Shown: positions 11,207 through 20,984 of the stretch, in pieces
Layout of the letters: the number at the start of each line of letters is the position of its first letter
Numbering within the stretch: the stretch's first letter is position 1
DNA from: Linanthus parryae
Taxonomy: Eukaryota; Streptophyta; Magnoliopsida; Ericales; Polemoniaceae
Direction of reading: 5' to 3'
NCBI GenBank assembly: GCA_023055425.1
Contig: JALGPY010000004.1
Span: 56,691,718-56,755,717 of the forward strand
DNA: 64,000 bases
Position numbers and translations under genes: made by a program
The notes under the pieces: model-generated
What the model saw: the letters and a program-made list of their open reading frames with translations, nothing else
Database searches by the model: none
What the model was told of the DNA's origin: nothing

Positions 11207-13153
11207 TCATTGAGATCTTTGGATAAAACAAAATTCAGTTACACTGTTTAGAATCCAAAAATTTTGCAAGATAAAGCAAGGTGAGACAAGTGAATGTAAG
11301 GAACACAAACTAATCACCATGTCAGCAAAACGCCTCTGATCCATAGTTGTTGCAGAATATTGTCGGTGTTGTAGAGAGTCCACTGCACCCAATTTATCAG
11401 AAGAGCTGTAGCACATATCCTTATCAAGAATGGCTCTTCCAATTAAAGCATGGCGATTCCTCTGAATGAGATATATATCCACCATTCCAAAAAAGTTTCC
11501 CACAACAATTGATCCAATGGGGTCACAAAATACATTTCCTGTAATCCTCAACAACTGATCCAATGTGGTCAGAGGTCCTGCAACTGTAGCGCCATCCTCA
11601 GTCATGATAGCAACAACTGTGGGATCATGACCGTGCCACACGTAATCCACCACTTTCATATCATTTACAGCTGCACCTTTCCTAACAGCATTGATGACCA
11701 CAAAAAGAGAAATACCTTCAATGAGGTACGATCTACCAAGAACCAAAGCAGCATACTGAGTATTTACCGGATGCTCCGAGATCGATAAGTTTTGAACTCC
11801 GTGAACAATTGTAAATCCAGGAATATAAAAGATACAAGCAGCAGATATCAAAGACCACACAAACCTTTCTTTGGAATAACCATAGGCAAGAAAAACCTGA
11901 CTAGCATAAATGGTCATTCTTGCAGGCACAAATCTTCTTCCATGTAACTCTATTTGTATCTCCCGAGATTGTCTCAACTTTCTTCCAATATGACATGCAC
12001 AATTACTGCATTCATAGATATAAACTGCATTCTTGTAACCACTCAATACATTCCAAATTGTCTGCAACCTTGTGAAACAAATAGTATGAACTGGATCAGA
12101 AACAGACGAATCCTTGAGAGCCATTACTGAATCGCCATAAACTCCATATGTACCGAATTCGTCCAACATGATCAAAAACAGGGAACAATTGATAAACACA
12201 CTCAAAAAGTTCAAAGCAGTGCCAGAAGCAGCTACACCAACAAGATCCACTGAAACAATCAAGCAACCGCAACGATCAGCACACCCTCCATAGGGCAATC
12301 TGACAGATAACCAGAATTCAACTGAAACCCTAGAATCCGTAACTGAAACCTCAATTGAAAGAAGAAACACAAAATACTGGATAACCTCCGTCAGCGAGTT
12401 CAAATTAGAGCGAATACGATCCAAATCCTCAAGCGCCATAACAATCACTTGATTGAAGCAACCACTACAAAGATTGGGATCACCACACCCACTGTAAAAC
12501 CCTTCAACACGAAAGCTAAACATCAACGAATCAAAACGGACAATCAGCAACCAACTCGACTGCAAATTACAGGCGGACTGAGATATAGCATAGCTCTCCA
12601 ACGCCATCCAACGAAGAAACATAAAATCAGATGCGGACTGAGAGATAGCAGAGTTCTCCAACGCCATCAAACGAAGAAACGCCAAACCAGAGATGACCTG
12701 AGCAATAGCGGAGCTCTCAAACAAACGAAGAAACATCAAATCAGATGCGACATGATAGATAGCAGAGCTCTCAAACAAAAGAAGAAACATCAAACCAGAT
12801 GCGACATGAGAGATAGCAGAGCTCTCAAACAAATGAAGAAACATCAAACCAGACTTTTGAACTGAATTTTGCTCTGGGGTCTCCACACAACTATGTTCAT
12901 GAACCACTCCATTATCTTGAAAAAACTTAAAAAATTCCAATTCTGGTGCATTATCACTTCTAAATCTCTTAATAGAAATATTGAACTGAGTACTAATCAT
13001 CTTCCAGAAAGCAGGAATGATTTGTTCAACATCTGACTTGTGATTCATTAGATAAATCCAGGTGGTTCTGCTGCAATCTTCAACAAGTGTCAAAAAATAT
13101 CTATGTCCTTGGTGAGTAGGAGTTTTGTAAGGACCACATGTATCACAATGCAC
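11207..13153 (-). CDS. Chimeric 648-codon frame: partial copia integrase, minisatellite, captured metal-transporter fragment
   Basis: The frame is open for 648 codons. Residues 1-100 are a copia integrase core: the DCSRTTWIYLM block and RSDNAPEL are present, but the frame leaves the family just before the catalytic Glu (ETPEQNSVQK, then divergence). Residues 101-194 are five in-frame repeats of a GLMFLxLFESSAI unit. Residues of about 195-410 are not recognised and include a Cys-rich ECSNCACHIGRKLRQ stretch. Residues of about 420-580 resemble the MTPC4/SLC30A9 cation-diffusion family. The end is again unrecognised. With the catalytic Glu missing, the integrase cannot be active. That all these pieces remain in one open frame is surprising. 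Whether it is ever translated is unknown, and the ATG used here is only the first in frame. Confidence 0.6.
   Translation of the reverse strand: MHCDTCGPYKTPTHQGHRYFLTLVEDCSRTTWIYLMNHKSDVEQIIPAFWKMISTQFNISIKRFRSDNAPELEFFKFFQDNGVVHEHSCVETPEQNSVQKSGLMFLHLFESSAISHVASGLMFLLLFESSAIYHVASDLMFLRLFESSAIAQVISGLAFLRLMALENSAISQSASDFMFLRWMALESYAISQSACNLQSSWLLIVRFDSLMFSFRVEGFYSGCGDPNLCSGCFNQVIVMALEDLDRIRSNLNSLTEVIQYFVFLLSIEVSVTDSRVSVEFWLSVRLPYGGCADRCGCLIVSVDLVGVAASGTALNFLSVFINCSLFLIMLDEFGTYGVYGDSVMALKDSSVSDPVHTICFTRLQTIWNVLSGYKNAVYIYECSNCACHIGRKLRQSREIQIELHGRRFVPARMTIYASQVFLAYGYSKERFVWSLISAACIFYIPGFTIVHGVQNLSISEHPVNTQYAALVLGRSYLIEGISLFVVINAVRKGAAVNDMKVVDYVWHGHDPTVVAIMTEDGATVAGPLTTLDQLLRITGNVFCDPIGSIVVGNFFGMVDIYLIQRNRHALIGRAILDKDMCYSSSDKLGAVDSLQHRQYSATTMDQRRFADMVISLCSLHSLVSPCFILQNFWILNSVTEFCFIQRSQ
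11416..11900 (-). pseudogene. Captured fragment of an MTPC4 / SLC30A9-like metal transporter
   Basis: Within the chimeric frame the blocks YGYSKERFVWSLISA, FTIVHGVQNL, VDYVWHGHDP, VVAIMTEDGATVAGP and FCDPIGSIVVGNFFGM...LIQRNRHALIGRAI match what I recall of the plant metal tolerance protein C4 family (cation diffusion facilitator, SLC30A9 type). It covers only part of the transmembrane core; the N-terminal region and the cytosolic C-terminal domain are absent. Segments run together without obvious intron gaps, so it may derive from spliced RNA. A search against plant MTPC4 proteins would settle the identity. As a fragment it is not expected to transport anything. Confidence 0.65.
12572..12853 (-). 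repeat. In-frame minisatellite, three 54-bp and two 60-bp units
   Basis: The minus-strand translation repeats SGLMFLxLFESSAIxHVA three times (18 residues each), then a 20-residue version with MALE inserted twice. All lengths are multiples of three, so the host frame stays open. The array sits exactly where the copia integrase sequence ends. Confidence 0.85.
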
Positions 13154-13208
13154 TAGATCAAACAGATTGTGAGTAATGTGACCAAGACTGGGAAATGGTA
13201 GTTTCTTT

Positions 13209-13848
13209 CATAGTTGTCGAATCGGGATTCACATAGTGAATCGAAATTCACCTTCACTGAATCGTAAATCGAATCGAATCGTGAATCGTACAGATTCAGC
13301 TTGCAATATTTTTTATGTGGATATAATAAAATATTTCATAAAGCTATAACATTTATTAAACAAAATATTCATATTTTTACAAAAAAAACTCAAATTATTG
13401 GAAACTCGCATCCGTAATTAGTGATTAAGAGTTTCACACATCAAAAAAGATAAAGAATAATCTAATATAGATAGGCATGTGGAGCAAGGAACTACCAGAT
13501 GCAAGGAGATGGGAAATAATAGAAAACTTTTAGCCTTGGACTTGAGAAAAATGCACTAGTAATTTTAAACAAATGCAAGTTGCGTAACAGATATAAATGT
13601 AGGAAGTAATGTAGGAAGTATTAGTTCTTAGACTGATGCCACAACTCAAGTAGACCTTCAGATGAATCGAAGGTGAATCGTAGAATCGGTCTGAATCGCA
13701 ACCGAATCGTAAGATTCAGACTCTTGAATCGGGATTCAAATATTTTTTTGGCCGTTAAAGATTCACTTGGGGATTCGCATCGTTTCATGGGTGAATCGAA
13801 TCGAATCGTAGGATACGAATCGTGAATCGTAAGATTTTGATAACTATG
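13209..13848. mobile_element. hAT-like MITE inserted between copia pre-integrase and integrase
   Basis: The 640-bp insert has 10-bp terminal inverted repeats (CATAGTTGTC and, inverted, CATAGTTATC) and an 8-bp target duplication GTTTCTTT (13201-13208 and 13849-13856). Subterminal regions on both sides are full of GAATCGTGAATCG-type words. Removing it joins the copia pre-integrase frame to the integrase frame. It has no transposase and is non-autonomous. The 8-bp duplication points to the hAT superfamily; a 9-bp reading (GTTTCTTTY) would suggest a Mutator-type element instead. Confidence 0.75.
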
Positions 13849-15073
13849 GTTTCTTTTGCTTTGCCAGTGGACAAATTTCACAAACAAAATCAACATTATC
13901 TTTCAAATTCTTATCCAAATAACTTGACATGTTGTGCAACTTTGAATGAGATAAATGTCCCAATCTTTGATGCCAAAGTTTCACCTGATTAATAGTAACT
14001 TCTCCAGCACATGCAACTGCTTTAACTTTTGAAAAACTATGTTTCAAAACATATAAACCACCTTGCCTTATTCCCTCTGCAAGAATCATGTCATGCTTGT
14101 CCTTGATCCAACAGCCATCAGTGGTACAATGGAAGTTGCAATTATGAGATTTTGTCAATCTTGAAATTGAAATGAGATTGAACTTAAAAGATGGTACAAA
14201 CAATACATGTTCCAGAATAAAATGAGAGTTCATTTTAATTGTACCAACATGAGTGACTTCAGAAGTTTTTCCATTTGGAAGATGCACAAAAGTGTCAATA
14301 ACTGTGTGCATTGAGTAAAAATATTTTAAATTTGAACACATCTGATCTGTGGCACCTGTGTCTACTATCCAACTATCTGGTGCAATGTGATCAGAAGCTA
14401 AACCAGACTGAAAAGTACTGATGATACCTTCCATAAAAGGATGACCACCATAGATTGAACCAGAAGAACTAGAAGGTGATTGAAGTGGAGAGTCCATATA
14501 ACCTCCATGAGTGGAACCAGGAGAACCATAAATGTGTGATGCAGGTGGTTGTATCTGAGTTTTGGAAAGCTGCTGACCCATAGAATTGATGGTACCTGAC
14601 ACATTACTAGCTGGAATGTCTGTACTGCCAGAAGTGACTTCAGTGTTCACATTATTTTCCCTGGGCTTAGACTTTGTGAATTTGAAATCTGGAGGAAATC
14701 CATGTAACCTGTAGCACTTTGCTTTGACATGACCCTCATGACCACAATGATGACATATCAACTTCCCATTTCTGTTAGGAGGTGCAGAACTAGACTGGCC
14801 ACCACTTTGTTTATGCATAAAACCACCACCATATTGATTATGAACAACATTGACAAGTGGAGGCCTGTATTGAGGATAAGGACTATGCATATAGGAATCA
14901 CCACCATGAGCATACATTGCAAAGTTTTGTGACTGAAAAACACTTTGTGATTGCAACTCCACTTGTCTTTCTTGTTGAATAATCTTGGCAAACACAGAAT
15001 TTATTGGTGGCAATGGATCTGTTAGCAACAATTGATCTCTCACAGGAGCAAAATGGGCATTTAAACCATTCAA
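13849..15073 (-). pseudogene. Ty1/copia gag C-terminus, protease and pre-integrase domain
   Basis: The minus-strand frame begins inside gag (LNAHFAPVRDQLLLTDPLPP), so the gag N-terminus is missing. It continues to a perfect CCHC knuckle (CHHCGHEGHVKAKC), a Gly/Ser-rich linker, an aspartic protease active site (WIVDTGATDQMC), and a GAG_pre-integrase block (LWHQRLGHLSHSKLH ... CEICPLAKQKK). The frame is then interrupted by the hAT-like MITE and resumes as integrase at 13153. No stop lies inside this stretch. Upstream, at about 15085-15105, it meets the opposite-strand RT/RNase H fragment head to head, with no primer-binding site or LTR between them. Confidence 0.85.
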
Positions 15074-15105
15074 AAATTTGCTATTGAAATTTTAACTACT
15101 GCTGG

Positions 15106-15788
15106 ATATTTGGACTGCAAGCCAGCTACTACACCTATGATAGATAGCTCTTGATTACAAGAAGTTAGTTGGAAAACTTCTCTATCTTTGCAACTCTAGG
15201 CCAGACTTATGTTTCTCTGTACACAAGCTCAGCCAGTTTATATCTCAACCTACTAAACAGCATTTGGCTGCTTCTCATCATATTTTGAGATATCTTAAAG
15301 GTTCAACTACCCAGGGTTTGTATTTCTCAGCTTCTTCACCTTTAAAGTTGCTTGGCTATACTGATTCAGATTGGGCTGGATGCATAGATTCCAGGAGATC
15401 TACTTCAGGGTATTTTGTCTTCTTGGGACATTCTCTTATTTCTTGGAAATCTAAGAAGCAAACAGTGGTTGCTAGAAGTTCTGCAGAAGCTGAATATAGA
15501 GGCTTGGCATTGCTGGGTTGTGAAATACAATGGCTTTTCTCATTGCTGCAAGAATTGAAAGTTGCTTTGGACTGCAAACCTGTTCTTTTCACTGACAGTT
15601 CTTCTGTTATACAAATAGCCAGAAATCCCATCTATCATGAGAGAACCAACCACATTGATCTTGACACACATCTTATTAGAGATTTGGTTACTTCTGGAGT
15701 GTATGAGTTGCAGTATATTTTTGCTGCAGAGCAATTAGCATATATCTTGACAAACCCTTGGCACCTCAGCAATTTCTTCATTACATGA
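15106..15788 (+). pseudogene. Ty1/copia RT C-terminus and RNase H, opposite orientation
   Basis: On the plus strand the sequence from about 15106 reads as the end of copia RT (LDYKKLVGKLLYL, SRPDLCFSVHKLSQF), then RNase H: YTDSDWAGC, RRSTSGYFVFLGHSLISWKS, SSAEAEYRGLA, FTDSSSVIQIARNP and HERTNHIDLDTHLIRD. These include the conserved acidic residues. The stop at 15788 comes slightly early for the family end. Earlier RT motifs, including the YVDD box, are absent. The fragment points opposite to the gag-protease part in the same element, so the two cannot belong to one transcript. Confidence 0.88.
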
Positions 15789-15820
15789 GCAAGTTGACTG
15801 TAATGTCTACATTACATCAA

Positions 15821-16211
15821 CTTGAGGGGGCGTATTGAAGAACAAGGAATTCAGCATTGTTTCTTTCTCATTTTGGTTTGGACTGATTTGCAATTGGTGC
15901 CAAAATGATGACATAAAGCAGGATGCTTCAAAAGCCCTTGGATCAAGAACGGTGAAATTTTGATCGTTGTTTTCTTTTAAGTGTAATGATGTCGTTTTGT
16001 TTGTTATTTTTCATCCCCTCTTGTACACGTGCCTTACTTCGATTTGCTGTTTTGATTTGTGTGGCTAACGGTCACCTATATAAGTGACCGTTAGCACCGT
16101 TTGTTAATTGAGAAGGATTTTCACCATATTTGCTGGATTTTGTTTTCTTCTCGTTCGCTGTATATTCTCCTTCTTCTTCGTTGCTTTTCATCTCAAAAAA
16201 AAAAAAAAAAA
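15821..16211 (+). mobile_element. Copia 3' end: polypurine tract, U3, R and a 17-A tail
   Basis: After the RNase H stop come a polypurine tract (CTTGAGGGGGCG, 15821-15832) and an LTR start (TATTGAAGAACAAGG at 15833). A TATA box (CCTATATAAGTG) lies near 16075. The sequence stops about 110 bases past that TATA box, at 16194, and continues as 17 A residues to 16211, where the 205-bp LTR begins. U3 plus a short R plus poly(A), without U5, is the expected 3' end of a retrotransposon mRNA rather than of an integrated element. I infer that a polyadenylated copia RNA was copied into this element. Confidence 0.7.
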
Positions 16212-16416
16212 TATTAGAATTCATAGACGAGAGAGATGAACACGAGAGAGAGGAGCGATAATAATTTCTTATTTTTGAAAAGAGGAGTACAATAGCCTTT
16301 TATACAGACTTGATGTAAACTAACTAGTCAATTAATAAAAGAAACTGCTTAGGAAACTAAAAAGTACTTCAAACAAAACGACCCCGTCTAGGGATAAAGA
16401 TACTCTATCTCTAATA
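16212..16416 (-). repeat. 5' LTR of the composite element (205 bp)
   Basis: It pairs with the left copy and is followed on the right by the target duplication GTAAC. On its internal side it abuts a run of 17 A (T on the element's own strand), not a tRNA-complementary site. This is abnormal for an element produced by ordinary reverse transcription. Confidence 0.92.
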
Positions 16417-16421
16417 GTAAC

Positions 16422-16822
16422 CATAATGGACGTATCCTAACATGTAGGCCTTTGGCAGTTTCACCCCATGAGTTGACTTATTCCATTGCAGCCAGACCAT
16501 CAAACATACAGTTCATGCCTAGCCCAAGAACAGATCCTCCACATCTGATTTTTGTTCATGATACCATCAGACGGTGTAATATATATGGAAACATTCAGGC
16601 CACAACTGATCCAATCACAGAGCTATAGGAAAGTCCAAAACACAGTTGTCCAATCGAGATTGGGATTTTGAATAGAAAGAATCGTGAATTATAGAGATTG
16701 GCTTATCATATCGCATAAAACAATGACACGTTTGAACAGAAAAGTACATCTACTTTCGTATACTGTATATTGTTCACACGTTCCAGCTGATTTGAACTAT
16801 GTTATGAATTAACAAGTGTTTC
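16422..16822. other. No gene seen
   Basis: This is the right flank of the composite element. The sequence is unique-looking, with no long frame and no terminal repeat that I could identify. Confidence 0.4.
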
Positions 16823-17267
16823 CCATGTGTTTAAAAACATTGTTTGAATAATAAATTCAAACTAAGTGCATGTTTGGTATGGTGTTTTTAATCAAATTTA
16901 ATTAAAAACAACACGTTTTTTTTAATAAGTATTTGGGAGCGACACTTTAGTGCCCTGTTTAAAAACAACATCAACAATGGAAAAACAAGTGTTTTTTAAA
17001 ACACGGAAGCAGGTGTTTTTTTCGTACTTTTAGTAGTTAAAAATGCTACTAATTTTGATGAATACATAAAATTACTAATTTATGTCTTTGTTGTATGTAA
17101 AAATTGATGATAAAGTAAATTAACGCCACAACAAAATTTACTAGCGTTGCCAAATGAATTTATTATTCAAACAGTGTTTTTAAACACATGCCAAACAGTT
17201 TCTGATGTTGTTTTTAAATGTGTTTTTACATCATGTGTTTTCCATTGTTTTTTCATTTTTAAACATA
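16823..17267. repeat. Foldback / MITE cluster with nested inverted repeats
   Basis: The stretch 16823-16861 (CCATGTGTTTAAAAACATTG followed by TTTGAATAATAAATTC) is inverted at 17153-17192 with few mismatches. A second pair is formed by GTTTGGTATGGTGTTTTTAA near 16871 and, across the Helitron, the sequence ending TTTTTAAACATA at 17267 with TACCAAATAG at 19441. This suggests one MITE inside another, with the Helitron inserted almost at the end of the second. Target duplications could not be fixed. Confidence 0.55.
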
Positions 17268-19440
17268 CTAGGCGATACCCCGCACGATGCGCGGCGTGTC
17301 TGCCATAAGTTCAATTTGTTCACTCTTAAGAAAATAATAATAGAATAAATGTATCTAATTATGTTAGTAAAATCTTATTAAAAAATGCAACAAATTTGTC
17401 CAGAATTCCTGGTAAGTAAGCTCTAAGAAGAGCATGTTAATTTTTTGTACCAGTTGTGTTGCTGAAATTGAGCTCTAATTGAATCTCAGGAGGAGAAGTA
17501 AAGAAATCATAACATTATCCAATATACATATAAGAAAGTTAAATTATATTTAAACCATTATAAATTTTATTTCTTACAAAATCACTTTCATTTAATAAAG
17601 AATTTATTTGAAAACTATCAAAACATTTTTATTTAATCTTCTTATATTTTTGAAGCATTCTTGTTTTATTTTATTAAGAAAATTTGTTACCTTATGATGG
17701 TTGAAATGCAATTATATTCATTTTTTCAAGTGAAATGGCATATCATGTCTTATAAAATACTTTACGTGTCTTGGCTCTGAACAACACGAAATTCTTCTAA
17801 AATCACTAAGGAAAACATTAAAGTGAAAACTATGCACATTGTGATCCATATTTTTTACATACAATAATAACATAATATCAAAAATTTGTATCACTGTCAA
17901 CGTGGTTTTATGTACTAAAGAATAAATAAAACCAATGACATTTTCATAAAAAGCATGGCTTCAAATATTGTATGAAATGTTTGATTTATGTTTCTCAAAA
18001 TGCAGATATTCCCAAAAAAAATACTAACAATTTCTTACTCGAGAAGTCTCAATGATGGTAGTGATGTGGATAGTGGATTTTACCTGAGAGATGACGTACA
18101 ATTGATTGTCAAGACTATGTTCATAAAGAATAAAACAAACTATAGGGAGAAAAAAGATAATACAAAATAATTTAATTATAAATATATATTTCACCTCCAT
18201 TTTTCATTTATGAGATACAAATGATGTTGATATTCCTCTAAAAGAGAATAAGAATATTGACGTGCAATTCTATATTTATTTAGTAGTAATTAAAAATTTA
18301 TTGTTTAAATACAGTTTAGGTGATAGACAATTTTAAAATTCATGCACATTCATAATTTCTCTCATATGTAACTCCTAAAAATATGATGAATCAACATTTT
18401 ATTTATTTAATATTTATAAGATATTAACAAAATTTTAATAAAAACTATTACAATTTTAATGTTCATTAAATTACAACTTTTACATAAAAAAGTGAAATTG
18501 TAGAATTAGATGAATACTATTTTTTTATCATAATTATTTTCATATTTGAGGTGATTTCACGTAAAACCGTGGTTGAAAATTTTATCATCATTCAAAGAAA
18601 TCACTTACCATAGTTCAATCAGTCTTGGGACCTAGAGGTGGTGGTTTAATTTGCGAGGAATGTGACCACTTTGAGTTTTATCTCCAGTTCGTGAACAAAG
18701 TTGATGAAAATTTATGTAATTGTTCCATTTTAATCTGATTCAATGGTGCATCTATGATTTGTATCATGAAAGTTGATAAGATCCTACAATTGAGCGACAC
18801 CAGAGGATATGAGTTTTTTTTTTCTCTGCTGAAAATTAAAACGAAATAATGTAAGGTTTTTTCTCTTTTTTCTGATAAAGGGTAATCCTTATAGTATCAC
18901 TTTTGGACAAAATCAAAATTTATATTATCTAGTGATACTATTTCAGCATTAAAAAATGTGCCAACAAATATTAAAATAATTGATAGTAACATTAAAAATA
19001 AATTAAAGCAAATTTATAAACATAAATGAGAACGGACAATGTTTTACAATTACTGAATCTGTAATGTCAATAATTATAAACTTACATAATATTGACATAA
19101 GTTTATAAAATTTAGTAACTCATTTTATTATTGTAATTATTATCCAAATTACCATTAGTAATTTAGTAACTCATATGATCAAATTAGTTAGTAGTTGTCA
19201 TTAGAAGCAAAATTTAGGAATTGAATAATAAATACAAAACGTGGAGGTTACTTGATGAGTCACTTGATGAGTCATTCTCTATGGTGGACATTTACTTTGA
19301 TAAGTTGACACTAAGAATGATGTTCATTGGTTAAAAATCCAAATAAGCGCTCCACATGTCTTCATCTACAACAATTAATTGACAAATGGCATATGGAGAG
19401 TGAGTTTTTCCTCACCTCCTAGCTTTTATATATATATAGA
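17268..19440 (-). mobile_element. Non-autonomous Helitron (2,173 bp), minus strand
   Basis: On the minus strand the element begins TCTATATATATATAAAAGC and ends CTAG, preceded by a GC-rich hairpin (CCGCGCATCGTGCGG) a little over ten bases before the end. It sits between A (19441, read on the minus strand) and T (17267), the usual A^T target, and no target duplication is present. These are the classic plant Helitron features. The interior is AT-rich with no Rep/helicase frame, so it must depend on a partner in trans. Without the element, the flanks join into a plausible MITE end. Confidence 0.85.
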
Positions 19441-20405
19441 TACCAAATAGGCTTTAAACAACATTTTAATAGAACCTAATTTGGCTTTTCAAACTCTGTT
19501 CTCTCACACTCACTCATTCTCAAGTCTCCCTGCAAACACAGTTCTCTCTACGAACACAGATCTTCATCTTCAATAGAATCTTCCTCATCTACCTCTGCTT
19601 TCTCCTCTGTTGCCATGGAAGCACCATTTTCTACTGCTCTTCCCCTCACCGGCGTAGAAACCCACCATTTTTCCACCACTGAAACCCTACCCCCGCAATG
19701 GTCGCAGTTGAAACCAAGTCCCCACCATCACAGTCAGCAATGAAGAGGTTTGATCTCCAAATCTGTTAATCTTCCACTCGAAAGAACCCTTGGGTTCAGA
19801 CGATATGATGAAAAGAAAGATCTGCAAATCGGACGACTTCAGTTGTCTTATTGGTGGATCTGTGGTGTACACTTGTCAGGTTTAGAACTAGACGGGCTAG
19901 TGATGTTCCACTCGTCTGGAACAAGACGAGCAAGTGAATGACAGACTCGTTGAGATACTAGTTGAGTATCTGGACTAGTGGGTCAATACTTGCTCGTTTA
20001 ATTCCAGACGAGCGGTCCATCCCTAGCTGGTTGGGACGAGTGTAAATTGCATATTGTTGTTTGTTTTAGCCAAGTGAGCCTTTGAACTCACTCGTCTAGA
20101 ATTCCAGACGAGTGTGACTAGAAGACCATACGAGTGTCACATTAAATTAGACGAGCAAGTGTAATTGAGATGAGTTTAATCAGTTTATGTTGGGAAAACT
20201 AACACTCAGACAATTAGGAAAGAATTACTAAAAAGGGTTAAAATTAGTTAACACTTAAAAGAATATAATTTTTTAATAACACATCTAAACCAAACAGAGA
20301 GGTTAAATATTGAAAAGGCCAGAAATCAATTTGGTACCTTAAACTTTCATTGAAATCAAAACTAACATTCAACTATTAGTGTATTCAAAGTAACCTCTGT
20401 GAGCA
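19441..20405. other. No confirmed gene; ACTCGTCT-type repeats
   Basis: An ATG at 19615 opens a short Pro/His/Thr-rich frame that I do not recognise. From about 19880 to 20170 the words CACTCGTCT and AGACGAG recur in both orientations about a dozen times, giving a small irregular repeat field. No element termini were found. Confidence 0.4.
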
Positions 20406-20811
20406 TTAAGTCTTTGTTTGGTTCGCAGTAAAATGTTTTACAAGGGAAAAATGTTCTACGCGTAAAATATTTTATGTGAAAAAGTTTTATCTGCAATTAT
20501 TTTCCTGTGTTTGGCTGACACATGCCAAAACAGTATGGCCGTGACGGCAGTGGCAATGACTGGTGGAGGTGAAGTTGGGTGGTGGTGATGGGTCGTGGTG
20601 GAGGTAGTTGGTAGTGGTGATTATTGGTGGTGGAGGTGTTAGTATAAGTTGTATGTTGTGCTCCTTCACTCTCCGGAGTATGGATTACGGATTTGAAATA
20701 TATAAATCATTTTACATCATTTGACGGAAAATATTTACAGGAAAATATTTTTGACCTTCAACCAAACAACATCAAAACAAGGGGAAAATACAAACCAAAC
20801 GGAGCCTTAAT
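20406..20811. mobile_element. Tourist-like MITE (about 400 bp)
   Basis: The left end GTCTTTGTTTGGTT and right end AACCAAACGGAGCC form an inverted repeat close to the grass and dicot Tourist consensus GGCTCCGTTTGG. TTA or TTAA occurs at both outer edges, which fits the PIF/Harbinger TTA/TAA duplication. AAATATTTT-type words recur inside. There is no transposase; a short Pro-rich frame on the minus strand is incidental. Confidence 0.7.
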
Positions 20812-20984
20812 CTACTGAATTTTTTAATTTACTCTGATTCATGATTGTGTTAATTTGAATTGTGACGAAGCCTGAAACCCCTCAGTACAGGGTGTATTAT
20901 ACTTGTCCTCTGATCACTGAAGCTCTTGCTCTACTTTCTGGCTTGCAACTTGCTAATATGTTGCACTTGTCTTGTATTATTATT

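Larger units (their letters stand above)
9982..16416 (-). mobile_element. Composite LTR retroelement with 205-bp LTRs carrying captured and chimeric sequences
   Basis: Two 205-bp LTRs differ at only three positions that I can count, and they are flanked by a perfect 5-bp duplication GTAAC (9977-9981 and 16417-16421). Each LTR begins TATTAG and ends CTAATA, an inverted terminal repeat like the usual TGTTAG/CTAACA. A polypurine tract on the minus strand (CTTGAGGGGGCA) abuts the left LTR, which makes the element minus-oriented with its 5' LTR on the right. The 5' LTR is followed by oligo(T), not by a primer-binding site. In element order the interior holds an antisense copia RT/RNase H with an mRNA-like end, a sense copia gag-PR-pre-integrase with a MITE inside it, a partial integrase fused to a minisatellite and gene-like fragments, and an unidentified two-frame fragment. 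The architecture resembles gene-capturing elements such as maize Bs1. Confidence 0.85.

Noticed and set aside
12449..12865. 138-codon plus-strand frame rich in Lys, Gln and Arg
   Set aside because: It is the antisense reading of the in-frame minisatellite on the minus strand.
19615..19745. Short frame beginning MEAPFSTALPLTG that looks like a gene start
   Set aside because: It closes after about 40 codons, with no recognisable continuation or splice context.
20487..20669. Pro-rich short frame
   Set aside because: It lies inside the Tourist-like MITE and has no homologous look.
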